A stretch of DNA of 64,000 nt from Naegleria lovaniensis (GCF_003324165.1 NW_025407826.1:310001-374000); one strand, 5' to 3'; numbered from the stretch's first letter, positions 41,355-54,557 are shown. Made by a program: numbers and translations. Notes: a model not told the origin generated them from the letters alone.

Positions 41355-44300
41355 TTATTTAAATTCTTGCAATTCTAAATTACCGTATGTACAATATGGA
41401 CATGTGTCGTCGGTGTTAACAGAATCCACACTTGCTATTAATGCAGAACAATAGGAGCATTTAAGAAAGTTGGAGTTGATCAGTTTGTACGTTTTCCAGC
41501 AAAACTTCAATGGCTCATCATCCGTGACACCCGAATAATGGTTTGCCAATTCCAAATCAGCGTCAACAAATGATTTTTCTGAGCATTCTTGCTGACGTTT
41601 CAAAAGTTCCTCTTTGAGTTTTGGAATACCTTCACTCAATGGTAAGAAGTGCTTGAGAATGTGGCTAGTGATGCCATAGTTGCCAGCATTCAAATTTCTC
41701 TTAATACCCATGTTATAACAGACGATCTTGTGCTTATTAATGACATTAATTTGACAAATAAAGGTAGCCAGTCTTGCCAATTCTTGAATGTCATTTTGTG
41801 CTTCAATAGCTCTTATTCTAGCTAGTAAATGTATGAGTAGCTTGTAATGTACACAAAGAAGAATATTTGACTTCTTAAGAATTTGAGTATTGTCTTTCAC
41901 GAGAGCAGAAATAGCAGATATCATTTGGTTTCTTGCTTCTTTAAAGTCACCCTTCTCCATAGCTGTCATACCGTCCTTGAGACACTGAGTCGGATTTACA
42001 TTGACCAGCATGGATCTATCATCCTCTTGTTGTGAGCTCGAAGAGGATACTGATTTGGGTGTCGCTGGAGACGTTTCTTGAACCTCACTTGGTGTATTGT
42101 CCTTTTCTTCCTTTGCAGCACCACCTCTTCTTCTTCTATTACGACTGGCACCAATACCTCCAAGACCAGCAAGACCAGACACTGAATGTCTAATATCTGT
42201 AGCAGAAGCATCTTTGTAAATAACTTCTTCTTTGATTTTTAGACCTTGGAACGCTTTTGTCTTCTTATCATAGTCATCTTCTTCTCCTGATGAACTGTCA
42301 TCAGAGTCACTATTTTCACTCTTTCTATTCTTCTTGGCGTCCTTAGTGGAAGACATTTCACTTGATTCATCCTCGTCTTTTTCTGATGATTCAGTGGTTG
42401 TTGTAGTTGAGGGAACGTCTAGAGATGGAGGAGGTGGAAGTTTATGTTGAAGTGGGGGTAATTTGGAAGAAGATTTTGATGGCTCGGTTGGCAAATCTTC
42501 TTCGATCGAAGATACAGATTGATTGCCACCAAAATCATCCTTGAATCCAACTTCTTCAAGGTTCTCTTTACCAATAGACATGGTACCATATCCAAGCCAT
42601 TTTAAGAAATCAGTCATATCCATCTTAACAATTTCGTCATCAGATGGAACATTGGTCATTGAGGGTGGGCTAGTAAGAGATGAATCTCTTGGGGTCTCTG
42701 CTTGAAGCTTTCTTTCAGAGACAAGCATTCTTCCCTTAATTTCTGTACTCACTTCAAATTCCTTCATGTCACTCACTTTGATTGGCCAATCATCCACTTT
42801 AACACTATCATGCGCAGAAAGGTCGTAACTTCTCATAAAGTCATCAATGGCTTCATGTCCAATCAACAATGTGCATGCTGTATAAATTGAGTAAAAATCA
42901 GGTGAATCTTTACAGCGAAGTGCTAAGAGCTTTAGACCATTAGCATTGTTTGTTGTAGTAAATAAATTAAAAAGGCTCCAAACGTCATTGATCATGTCAA
43001 AGCATTTGTGAGCAACAGAAAATTGTCCATACTCGAGAGATGTCTTTGCCAAATCAACAAAATGTGAATAAAACTTGGAGTGTTTAGAAATGAATCCACT
43101 TCTATCATGAGACTCTTCTTCATATTGGGAAACAAGCACTTGAAGAGCATAAGAGAAATTCATTGAACCTTTTGCTAATCTCAGTCTTAATTCCCATGAA
43201 AAATTAAATAAACTGTTTGTTACCAATTCTGAAGCTAATTGAGGATATCCTTGCTTTTCCAAGTTGATAAGGGTCTTTTCAGAAACGTTTCTACAATCAA
43301 ATCTCTCAGTCACTTTTCGTAGTAGCTCTCCTTTCTGGTCTGGAGATAAAACATCTTTAGGAATTGATAAAATTCCTAACATTAATGGCTCAACAATATT
43401 TAGGTAACGATAACTAATGGATGGAATTCTGTCTTTGTGAGAAACAAAAAACACACGATCACAAAGAACAGCACACATCACTGAATCGGCATGATCCAAA
43501 GTTCCAATGAAAGCGCTTGCATTATTTGTTGAGCCATATGGGTGTAAACAATGAATAAAGTTTTTAGAATTGTACAACAGTACAGATCCAATCCACAGAA
43601 TCGATTGAAATTGGAACGAAAGCTGAGAAGGAGCCTCCACGCATGACAACATATCCATGTTCTTATTTAAAATCAAAACTCTTCTAGAAGTCAATACACC
43701 AATCAGACATGGTTCGTTACACATGGTCTCATTCTGCCATTGGATATCAATAAGTGCTTCATTGTCTCTGAGATGGAAAAGCCTATTTAGGTCTGTTTGC
43801 AAACGCTTTTCTGTTTTGTCCTCAATAGATACAGCCATGCTCAACTCATTGCCAGCAGTACAATAAATTACCGAACGATCTATATTGCAAATAAATGTTA
43901 AACACTAGTTGCAAGTAATTTCAGTTAAAACCTACCGAAAGGAGAGGTTGATAAATACTTCACTTTCCCCTTCAATTTGATATCGCTCTGAAGCTCATTG
44001 TTATAATAAACCTTCAAAACGTCACCACCTTCAGATAAAACTACATAGTCCTTGTTGGAGTCCCCTAAAAAACCTCCATCAATACCCTTTTGGAGTTGAA
44101 GGACTACCTTGTCTTTTGGAGATGAATAAATGTCATCGACTTTCGAGAAGAAGAACTTGGAATTGTCACTTTCATACGTGTTGGATGAGTTGAGAAGCTT
44201 CTCATAGAAAATTATCACAGACTTTCTATTGGCGCTAAAATTGGTTTTTGTACATCTGTAATATGGATAAAGATCCTGAGTAGCTCTCAAAGATCCAATC

Positions 44301-45911
44301 AACACTTGAGCTTTTTCTTTTTTAAGATCATATGAAAGCAAAGTAGAGTGTGGAGGCCTTGATCTTCCGTCAATGTATGGAATACTTGAAAAAGGAATTA
44401 AATAATCTAAAGAGTCTCCGCTTGACACTAATTCATTATGAGAATTAAATTGTTGCTTTTTAGGTGAAAGTAGAGTTTCCAAATTACAGTTGATAATTGA
44501 TGTATGTGGTAGCATACTTCCAGGGTTCACAGAATCGAAGGTAGAGAAAATTGGAAATCTATCAGCAACAATGGTTCCTTTGATGACTCTTGCATTCAGC
44601 TCAGAAATTTGAAAATTTTTGCCCTAACCGTCAACTGTGTGAGTCGAAAAACAGTTCAATCAAATACTTACGTAAAATGCAATAGCTCCTGTCTTTGGAT
44701 GACATGTAGCGTTAATAATAGGAATTAATCGTTTTTTAGTGTCTTTGGTTCTGTGTAAAGCAACATAATATGGATCCAACATTTCAAAATCTGTTAATAA
44801 AGTCTTCATTTTAGGTCCTCCTGTTGTTGAATAAATGATTGATCCAATATCAATAGAATTTAAGCATCCCTTTCCATTCAAATAGAAGAGACATGGTACA
44901 CTTGGATGAACCAAAAGAGATGTGATCCATTCATCAGTTGTGGCATATCCCAACACTCTTGGTGCTTGATTCGGAACAGTTGGAATGGACCAAACTTTAA
45001 TAGATCCTTCTCTTGTGCCAGATATTAGAATATCGTAATCATTACTTTCATTGTTGCAAAAACATAGGCTCGTAACAGCTTCTTTTTCCTTTTTGTTCGC
45101 TTCGTATTCTAAAGTTATAGTTAAGGATATTATGATGTCATCATGTACAATTATTCGCATCATGTTAACGAACAAGTTTGTCTCCAATCATATCAACATA
45201 CCCTCTATTTGAAATAATAAATTATGTTGTTCAGTCTCCCAAATTTTAATGATTCCATCACTGCTTGCAGATGCCATCATTGACTTGGAGGGATGTGTTG
45301 TAATTGCTGTAATTTGTTTCTTATGACTGTACTCAACCCGATGTTTAGAATCGGAAAACATTTCAATACCAAACACTACATTGCTTCGTTCTCGGGCTAG
45401 TTTTGACGGAGATCTGGAATAGAAAATCATAGGTCTTTTGTGGGAGAGAGCAAAAAACGAAGCACTTCTTGCCTCTTCTCTTCGGACTGGGATATGGAAT
45501 GCAGTGAGAGTATTGGTGTTGAGATCAAGAACGCTAAAACAACCATTTTGAAGAGAAGCGACCAGAACAGGATGAGTATGACTGTGTTCAATATGTGTAA
45601 CTTCGCTCTCTGTTTTAAAATGTGCTGTTCTAGAACCGGTACCCAAATCATATTCTGATGATGGTATTCATGAATTGTAGCAATGTTAGTTGTAACAAAT
45701 TAATTAAATAATGATGATCCATATTTCATAGGTTCATGATGATTGAAAATCCCATCAATTAGCAGGTGTCCGAGCCACAAAACATACCGAAAATCTCTTT
45801 TCTAAACCCTATGGCAATTTTGTTCTGTGTTGGATGGAAGCTCACCGATCGAATCTTGGAAATTTGTTTGTCGAGAGGTAAGTCCACGCTTAGCAAGGGT
45901 TCGAGCTTCAT
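41355..45911 (-). CDS. TTRAY-type subunit of the TSET coat complex
   Basis: There are five exons: 45911-45788, 45654-45202, 45108-44672, 44623-43936 and 43879-41355; every junction is GT-AG and in phase; 1408 aa. The first propeller starts SVSFHPTQNKIAIGFRKEIF and includes ASSDGIIKIWETE and GTREGSIKVWSI. The second includes RPPHSTLLSYDL. The match to plant TWD40-1 is clearest at IDIQWQNETMCNEPCLIGVL, SRRVLILNKNMDML, FQSILWIGSVLLYN and ERFDCRNVS. An alpha-solenoid and a charged linker (DSDDSSSGEEDDYDKK) follow. The C-terminus has a zinc-ribbon-like CSYCSAL...CPYCTYG. TSET is an ancient endocytic coat lost in animals and fungi. I cannot decide between TTRAY1 and TTRAY2. Confidence 0.85.
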
Positions 45912-45996
45912 TTTTTGTTGTTGGGGATGACATTGATGACAACAGGTTATCCTATTGGTTTTCTTCAGTCACACAAATTTACTTCTCATTCAGATA

Positions 45997-48900
45997 TTAA
46001 TACAGCTTAGAAAATACACCCTTTTTGAGCGGAATCTTTGAGCTACTTGAGGAAAGAGCACTAGTGTTAACAGCGCTTGATGGACGAGCAGAAAGTAATA
46101 GGGGGCTTTGTACATTGATCTTCTCTTTTGGATACTCACGAGAGCTATTCAATGATGGAGACAGACTTGGTGATGAAGGAGAAAGACTTATCATACTCTT
46201 ACTAAGGTCAAGACTTCCAGAAGTGTTCATTGGACCAGCTGAAAAAACTCCAGTTATCTTTTGTTTCAGCTTTTGCAATTGATAGTTATATTCTTCTTCT
46301 TCCTTCTTATGCATTAAGTATTCTTGTTGTTGTTGACTCTTTTGTTCAGCTCGAGTTTGTTCAAACTTTTTACCAAGATCTTCTGCCTCAATTTGAAGCT
46401 GTCTTTCCATCTCCCACATTTTTCTTTCGTATTCCAATCTCTTGGACATTTCTTTCTTCTCCATTTCAACATCTCTCCAAATTTCTCTCGATTTTTCGTT
46501 TCTGATTTGCTGAATGAGAGCTTTGCGAATTTCTTCTCTTCGTTTTTCTTTGTCGACCTCCCACTGAAGATGAGCTTGTTTTTCAATAATCTGTATTTCT
46601 TGTTCTTGTCTCTTCTGCAAATACTTTCTCTTTTGTTGCTCCATAAATTCCTTTTTGCTTTGAATATAATCTTCTTTTTCTGCTTGAATTAGAGCTTTTC
46701 TTGCCATAGCCTTCTTTTCGCGTTCATACATATTTGCAGCCTTTTCAAGATGTTTGTGCTGCTTGAGCTTCTCAGACTCTTCAACTTTTCTTAACTTTTG
46801 CTTTTCAATCTCATTTCTTCTTTCTTTCTTTTGCTCTTCTCTCAACACTTCTTGCATAATTATTTCCCACTGCTTTCTCTCCCATTCCAATCTCTCCTGC
46901 TCCAGCTTTAGTCGTGCTGCTTCTGCAACCTTATTGAGCTCCGTGTCTTGTTTCTTTTTGGTCTCTTTTTCAAGCTCCAACATAGCAATAGCTCTTCGTT
47001 TGCGCTTCTCAGCTTCAGTGTCGGTCCTTTCTTTTTCCAACCTTCTACTTTCCATCTGTGCTCTTCTCTCTTGAAGTCTTTTCTGTTTTTCGAGAGCAAT
47101 TTTTTGGTTTTCTTTTTCCAATAATGCCGCCTTTCGTCGTTCTAACTCTTCTTTGAGTAAAATCTTTTGTTCTTCTTCCATTCTAGCTCTTTCTTTATCT
47201 TGTTTTTCTTTTTCTAATCTCTCCTTTTCTGCTCGTTCGATTTCAATTTTTTGGAGTTCTAACATTCTTTCCTTTTGTTTAGCTTTGAGGATTTCTAGCT
47301 TTCTCTTTTCCATCTCCTTAGCTTCTCTCTTTTCTCTTTCCAATCTTTCCTTCTCAGCAAGAGCTCGCTCTATTCTTTCTCTTTCTTCTCTCTCACGTTC
47401 TTCACGCTCCCTTCTTTCTCTTTCTTCTTTTTCTTTTTTTTCTTGTTCAATTCTCTCGCGTTCTTTCTTATCCTGCAGCATTCTTTCGAAAATTTCCTTA
47501 TTTCTTTCATATTCCTCTTTTTCTTTTTTGATACGTAACTCTTCCCTCAATTTACGGGCCACACAACGTCCTAAGAAGCCTCTAACTACTCTTTGAATTT
47601 TGATTATATATTTTTCTAGTCTCTTATTTCTTGTAAGTTCGATCATGTTATAGGTTTCTGATTTTAAGAACACCTTGGTTTTACCAATTTGAACATGTTC
47701 CTTCTTCAAATTCAAAGTATCAATTATTTTCTGAATAGATTCTTTAACATTTGTAGTTGATCCCTCTCCTATAATTATACTAAATTTCTTAAAGAAAGCT
47801 TCATGAGGTATTCTAACACTGTAACCCTCTCGTCTAATTCTGATAGTTTCTAACACACCAGATGAGCTGAGCTGTTTCACAACTTCAGCATTGCTAAATA
47901 AACCAGGTTTCTTCGCTGGATGAGGCTTAATAGTTCTTATCCAGTGTGGTGATGTGCTGTTGATCAAGTCCAAGAGCTCAATCAATTGTTTCTTAAATGA
48001 TCCTGTCACTGTGGTTGGCTTCTTGTCCTTTTTGGTAAAGTCCTTCTTCTCAGGACAAATAGTTTTTGCGATAAACTCCAGCTTACTTTGTGCAAGAACA
48101 TCAATGATATCATCTCTCAGTACATCCTTGTTCTTCTCGAGCCAATCTTTTGTGTTATATTTAACCTCAGCTGCATAGTGCTTCACTGCAAAATCTTCTT
48201 TCCATAGAGGAGGGCGAACAAAATACTCGTGTGATTTATATGTTTGGGCAACCATATCGAAAAACTTTTGATCTGTTGCTTGAGGGAACACACTTTGATC
48301 ATCTAATATTTTGAGAATGCCTGATTTAGATCCTTGAATCATATCAAGACAAGGCTGATTGTCTTTGAAACTCACTTCTGTTACGTCAATTCCTTCATTC
48401 TCACATTCTTTTTTGTCTTTTTTGAATGTATACGAGTTGTAGTGGGCCTGAAGTGCCTCATTCGCAAAGTTAATGCAGAATTGTTCAAAGGTATTGAATT
48501 CAAATCTCTCAAATCCAAAAATGTCAAGTAATCCAATGAATGAACTATACTCAGAAGCAAGAGAATTCTCGTTAATTTTCCTGACTAACCAATCAAACAT
48601 GTTTGAATAGAGAGCCTTTGAGAGAGCGTCTCTGGAATCAGATGCTTGCTCTGGGCTCAAAGGAGACTCGAACACCTTGTTCATGACAGTATATACTTTT
48701 ACAGTGAGCGCCTTAAGCATAGCGTTAGGGTCTACTGAAAGAAGAGAACAGGCATGCTTAAGAGGTGTGTCAACTTCTACAGTACATCCAGCTTCGCCTG
48801 TTGGTCTGAACTTGATGTTTTGTAAGTGCAGAATTGCTGCACAGACCTTAAAGACTGTATCACGGATAGTATCATCGATACCAACAATATGGAAAGCGTT

Positions 48901-49972
48901 TACCATGTTATTGTAATCAGCAACATCATCAATTGTTTCTACCTTGGAGCAACCTCCTTTCATAATACTATCATAGTCTTCAGCTTTTGTCAAAAACAAT
49001 TCTTTCTTCTTTTCTGGATCCATACCAGCCAATATCTGATAGAAAATATGGTAAGATCGCTCATTCGGACCTTGTTTCATAAGTCGAGACTTTTCAAGCA
49101 AATCTATAAAGGAATAAAATTCAAATAAAGTAATGCAAGTTAACTTACAGTTTTCCGTTACGGCTCCCTTAATAATACCATGCATATCAAATTGAAGCTT
49201 AATGAATTTGCCAAAACGAGATGAGTTGTCATTATTTTTCGTTTTAGCGTTACCAAAGGCCTCAAGAATTGGCGATGCTTGTTGAATTTTGACACCAATA
49301 GCATCCGCTGCCTCCTTGACACTCTTATCGTGGGTCATGGAGGATGAAAGCTTGCATAGGTATTTGATTACGGTTTTGCATGCCTCCGTTTTTCCTGATC
49401 ATTGTGTGGAAGTTAGCCTTTAACTTGGAATGTTACCAATACTAATACATACCTGCTCCGGACTCTCCCGAAATGAGAATTGTTTGATTTCCTTCTCCTT
49501 GTCTCATGGCTCTATATGCCTTATCAGCGATGTGCCAGCAATGAGGTACAAGACTCTTCTTCTTTTCAATATAATTGACCATGTAATCATCTTTACAGTA
49601 CGGGATGGTCCACTTGAAAGGATTAAGGGAAACTACCAAGCCTCCAATGTACGTGTATATAAGGTCCTCTTTGAACCGGTTGTGCATACAAAACAGAAGA
49701 GCAGACTCATTCAACTCAATCATATCCAAGAGATCATCATTCTTTGCAACGATAATTTCGTCTTTGTACATGTTCAGATCTTGCTCGGACACCCAAGCCT
49801 CATTACCTGAAATGGATTTACACAGGTAAGGGGTTGGTATCTTGTTGGTAACCATCTTTTCATTCACTTCCTTAATTTCTCCAACAACCCAAGACTCATC
49901 CGGATGGTTGAAAATCACCTTGACTCCTTTTTCCCAAACAGTCTTTGCTTTGGGCACTACTGCCTTACTCAT
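45997..49972 (-). CDS. Myosin with full motor, one IQ motif and very long charged helix
   Basis: There are three exons, 49972-49453, 49394-49149 and 49103-45997; 1290 aa. The motor is complete: P-loop GESGAG|KT (split by intron 1), switch I NNDNSSRFGKF, switch II LLDIFGFERFEFNTFEQFC, and SSSGVLETIRIRREGY. One IQ (IIKIQRVVRGFLGRCVARKL) follows. Then come about 400 residues almost purely of Glu, Lys, Arg and Gln (ERERREREEREREERERIE), predicted as a single alpha-helix with few heptads. A Ser/Pro tail closes it. No FERM, MyTH4, SH3 or DIL tail is present. The 45-nt intron 2 is in frame and open. It is probably a processive or tension-bearing lever; cargo is unknown. Confidence 0.92.
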
Positions 49973-50053
49973 TTTTTCTTGATGTAACGGCAGAATAACA
50001 GCGACACCTTTGGGTTTGTTCGAAAGAAGCCCTGTCAACTAAAACACTGAGAT

Positions 50054-50606
50054 TTACTTTGAAGGAGGTACTTGTTGGTCAATAAATTCAGCAAGGAGAA
50101 TGTCTCTTTCCGAGAGTCCTCCACAATCATGTGTTGAAAGTACAATATCCACCTTGTTGTACACGTTGAACCACTCGGGATGATGATCCGTCTAATTATT
50201 AAATTTCGATCAAATGCGGTTGAAGTTCGATTTTAATTCAAGAAAAGAGTCAATCATTCATTCAATCATATCATGAGTGCTAATAAAGAATAGTACATAC
50301 CTCGTCAGCTTTTGTGGCAACCTTGTTCATAAATTGCCATGCTTGTTTGAAATCTTTGAAAGCGAATTTTCGTCGGATCACATTTCTTTTGGCTTCTTGC
50401 ACAAGTTCCCAGGATGGGATTTTCAACAGCTCCGTTTTCAACTCTTCATCTGTTAATTTTCTAACCACAGTTCTCATTTGTTGTTGCTGGTTGAGTGGAT
50501 GAGTGAACAAAGAGCTTGCGTGGGTCAGAAGCTTTCTCGAAAGGAGAGGAGAATGAAATTTTTTGAGCATGATTGATTTTTCACTTTTTATAAAAATGTC
50601 TTGCAT
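50054..50606 (-). CDS. Pterin-4a-carbinolamine dehydratase
   Basis: There are two exons, 50606-50301 and 50191-50054; 147 aa (135 from the alternative ATG 50570). The N-terminus [20 protein letters not shown] looks mitochondrial. The core is [35 protein letters not shown], then [31 protein letters not shown]. The HH-P and D-x-G-G-L-S signature of PCD/DCoH is intact. It recycles the tetrahydrobiopterin cofactor used by aromatic amino acid hydroxylases. With ATG 50606 its coding sequence overlaps exon 1 of the divergent TRAPPC2L gene by 11 bp. Even with ATG 50570 only 25 bp separate the start codons. Confidence 0.9.
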
Positions 50607-51177
50607 TTGTTGTTTGGCGATTATTGGAAAGAAGGTGTGTTGACATGACCATCATCATCGGATAGTTGTGATCATAACAACAATTTAATTCTTATTCTAT
50701 ATTTTCACTAAAACGTTTTTAATTTATTAGAATAATCCGCTATTTTTAAAAGTATACAAATCATCAGAAGCAGAGGACCCACTGAAATACCACTACATTG
50801 CCCATACTGCATTGGACATCGTAGAAGAAAAGATCAATAATCGTAAAACAACAAATGGTCAAAATGATACCATGTATTTAGGATTGTTATTTCCAACGGA
50901 AATTTATAAAGTGTTCGGATACATTACAAATAGTGACGTGAAGTTTTTACTCATTATTGCAGGTGATGATTATCAACAAACAGACAGAGATTCTGAAATT
51001 AGGAGTCTCTTCCAACAACTTCATTCATTATATATTGATTGTATTTCTAACCCATTTTACACGTTTGGAGAAAAGATTGAATCTCTGCAATTTGCAATTG
51101 CTGCTCGAAGTTTAGTGCAAGGGTATAATCACCAACAGAGTAATAATCCTACTGTAAGAAAAAGTAAAAGGTTCTAA
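50596..51177 (+). CDS. TRAPPC2L: TRAPPC2L (TRAPP vesicle-tethering complex subunit)
   Basis: Exon 1 is 39 nt (50596-50634) and exon 2 is 50731-51177; 161 aa. Exon 1 gives [13 protein letters not shown] and joins to NNPLFLKVY, matching CIAVIAKENYPL of the human protein. The rest is close: KYHYIAHTALDIVEEKI, MYLGLLFPTEIYKVFGYITN, VKFLLII, DSEIRSLFQQLH and NPFYTFGEKIES. It is a sedlin-fold subunit of TRAPP, acting in ER-Golgi traffic. The gene is squeezed between the pterin dehydratase start and the HFM1 stop (10 bp away). Confidence 0.9.
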
Positions 51178-51187
51178 ATGATCGATT

Positions 51188-54100
51188 TCAATGAAATAGA
51201 TTGGCAAAAGTCGTGCAATTTCCTGTTTCTCTTTGGAATTTAAGGACGTTTTCTAGGAAGTTGTTATCCATATTGGGTGTCGAAACTATGAATTTAACTT
51301 TCAATCTTTCAATATTGGCAGGTAGATTTGATCTTTCTTGATGGGGAATGCTCAGTTTCCTGAACGTTGATGACATGGATGGTTTTTGCTGAGCTTTCAC
51401 TACTTTTGGTTTTTCTAGCGGTGGAAAAGCATTGTTGGCCATTTTATAAGCTTCATGCTCTTTCTGTTCTATTGAGCTAGAGGCAACTGATTTTGTCTTT
51501 TTGTTTGGGGTTTCCTTAATGGCCATGTTGTCCTGTACATTCTCGATAGATCTTTTCTTGATGTCACCATTGATTTTGTTAATTTTTACAGTTGCTCGTA
51601 TTTCCTCTCCATACGTATTACACAAAAAGCACTCAACATCTGATTCACTAAATTCTGAAAAGTCAATCTTGAAAGAGAGTGATTTGTTTTCACAAATTTT
51701 GCGTTGAGCAAGCAAAATACCCTTCCTTTCAACAGAGACGTAGCAGTATTTGTTGGAAACTAAAGAATGCACAGATCCTATATTGGGTTGAATAGTAATT
51801 CCGCTCTTGTTTTGATACGCGCTGATCGAAGGTTTATCTCTGCTTTCGGTACTCCAACTACCCACTTGAATTTTCCTGGACAGCATAAATGCGTTTCTGC
51901 ATGTGATACCGTATCTTCTATTTTTGCTTATTTCAAATATACATGACAAAAGCCTACTAAGAGGAGAAAGTAAGGCTTGAGCCTGTTGTCGCATACTTAT
52001 TGACTCAATTGTGACACCTCCAAGAATCGCCTGAATGAGAATAAAAACTTTCTCTCTTGCAAGTTCAATCTTATCTTTGATTTTGTATCTTATATTATCA
52101 TGCTTGTTAAGATTGATGAGTATTCCTTTCTCTCCCTGGCGTATAGAAAACTCTTCAAACTCAAAAGACGAGCACGCAAGTTGCAACAACCTTTTTTCTT
52201 TCATATAATTTGTCACGGAGCTTAAAAGCACACACATGGTTTTATATTGAATATAAAGACGAGACATGACCTGTCCAAAAGGTGTAGATGAAACAGAGCC
52301 TTCGTTGACAATCAATAGCTCTTTTTCACATAATTCTTCTATCCTTTTTTTTAAAATCTCTTCGATTTTTTCATCAAGATTGTTGCTCTTCTCCAACCCG
52401 TAATATTCTGGATTTTTTTGAATACTACATTCAAAGGTGAAACTTGTTTTAATAAAGCGTATAAATGTCAACTTACCGAACATATAAAAATGTTGACTTT
52501 ACCCAAAAAATAGCTTCAGTTATGTTTCTGACGCTGTTAAGACATATCTCTGCATTTAAATGCTCGAATAAGTATCTATGTAAAGTTGATTCAATGACGT
52601 AAGGACTATTTCTCAAGTTTGTGTAATAGTCAACCATAGTGCTATCTGTAAGAATAATAGCCAGACCTGAGTCTTCAAATCCTGCTCTTCCAGCTCGACC
52701 AATCATTTGCAGAACGTTCATAGAAGGATATTCCATGTATCCAGACCCCTTGTGGTATATTTTAGTTCCCTTTACAATTACCAAGTATGCTGGTGTATTA
52801 AGTCCCTGGCTGAGTGTGGATGTTGTACAAATAACAGACAGGTCCTTGTTAGCAAATAGAGTTTCCACAATATTTCTATCGCTTTTCGAGAGCTGTGCTG
52901 AGTGGACACCAACTCCATTTATCACCAAGTCCTTAAGCTGTTGATCCTCAATAATGGGTAAGGCCTCTTTCAATCTTTCCTTCTGCTCGTTGGTCTTGAT
53001 AAAGTAGTTTGGTTTTAAGGTTTTGGAATCCTCCACGATTTGTAAAGCACTCTTCATTGTAGCATTACGACTAGAGCAAAACACGAGAACCGACTTTTCA
53101 TTGCTCTGTTCTTCTATGATCTGCAACAACTTTTTATCAAGTTGCTTTTCAAAAGCAAAGTAATTCTTTTTTTCGTTTGGAATACCAATCACTTTGAGGT
53201 CAAGTTTAGAAGGTCTATATTCTTCACCAAAAACAAGCGTTCCTGATGGATCTACATCCAGCCATTCAGCAACATCCATAATGTTTGGTACTGTGGCGGA
53301 AAGAGCAATAACTCTTGCTGAATGCTTCTGAATTACCGATATGCTTTTAATTCTACTGACAATTGCTTCTAGTACAGCTCCTCGTTCCTTATGATTTCGA
53401 TCAATTAAATTGTTCCATTAATAACAAAATTTTGCTTACCTCGTTCAATAAATGCACTTCGTCAATCAATATGAGCTCAGTCGTCTTCACAAATGCTAAA
53501 CAATTGACATCTTTCCATCTTCTACTTAATGAATCGTATTTCTATGACCTGTTCGATATAAAAATTTTCAAATTTAGAACTCACTTACCTCAGGAGTGGT
53601 TACAATGATGTCAAATTTGTCCAACGAGGAGACATCTGTTTGTATTGAATCTCCAGTTAGCTCTCCAACTTGGATTCCTAGAGTTTCAAACTTTTTTTTC
53701 CATTCTGCAAGCTTCTCTTGAACAAGAGCCTTCACTGGAGCGATGTAGACACACTTATGCCTTCCTGGTTCGCTCATCTTTCCATTTTTGAAATACTTTT
53801 CAAACAACCTTATAATTCCAATTTCCATACACCCACTCTTTCCAGATCCTTGAAAAGATGAATAATATTGAGGTTGCACAAGCAAATAACATACCCGTAG
53901 GTGCCGAAATAACAACATTATCGTCTGTTTCATAAATCTTATGGAAGCACTGCGATTGAAGCTTGTTGAAATACCTGAATCCAAACAGGTTTTTGAAGGA
54001 GTGATGGACCATAGAGACTGGCAATAGGTTTTGATCCTGACTGATTTCATTCTGTTTACCGCTTGCTATCATGGTCTTATTGGTGTTGTATGATCTTGAG

Positions 54101-54489
54101 TTTGAGGAAGGGGCCACAACGTTCTTTTCTGTTTTGTCTTGAGTCTTTGCAAGACTTGAATTGAAATCATCTTTGGGGTTGTTGATTCTAGAGGGAGCTA
54201 AGCCTTTCCGCGATTCGTTTTGAGAAGGTTGTTGCCGAGCTTGATACTGTCTGTTGTTCGACTCTGTAGTTTTCTTCGTCTCGGTATCTAACGGCCTCAG
54301 TGGTGGAATTAAATCGATAGGTATAATGTCTTTGGCCATTAAATTCTTTGGCTTTGAAAACACGTCTTTTCTGTTAAGTTTTATAGAGGAGGGTTTTACG
54401 TTTTCAATATCATCAAGTAAGGCTTCCAAAGAGAGGCTTTGATGATCCTCATCATCCTCTTGGCAATCGAGCATGACAATGGGCTTCAT
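51188..54489 (-). CDS. HFM1: HFM1/MER3 meiotic DNA helicase
   Basis: There are five exons: 54489-53895, 53848-53589, 53541-53440, 53387-52477 and 52424-51188; 1034 aa. An ATG at 54585 is possible but lies inside the end of the PNPO gene. Motifs are QSQCFHKIYE, Walker A SAPT|GSGKSG (split by intron 1), YIAPVKALVQEKLAEWKKKF, TTPE|KYDSLSRRWKD, LILIDEVHLLNE, ALSATVPNIMDVAEWL, CTTSTLSQGLNTPA and MNVLQMIGRAGRAGFEDSG. SEC63-like sequence follows (TLHRYLFEHLNAEI, STFLYVR|IQKNPEYYG). MER3/HFM1 belongs to the ZMM group that promotes meiotic crossovers. Its C-terminus is shorter and Lys/Ser-rich. Confidence 0.9.
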
Positions 54490-54557
54490 GAAGGCGTGGA
54501 ATGCAATTACAATTTTTTTACAACACAAAGGCGTTTGAAATTCTGTTTTGTTATTGC

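Noticed and set aside
46230-47596. Several long frames on the plus strand rich in Phe, Leu and Ser
   Set aside because: They are antisense to the Glu/Lys/Arg-rich helix of the myosin. GAA/AAG codons read backwards give TTC/CTT, which creates stop-free but meaningless frames.
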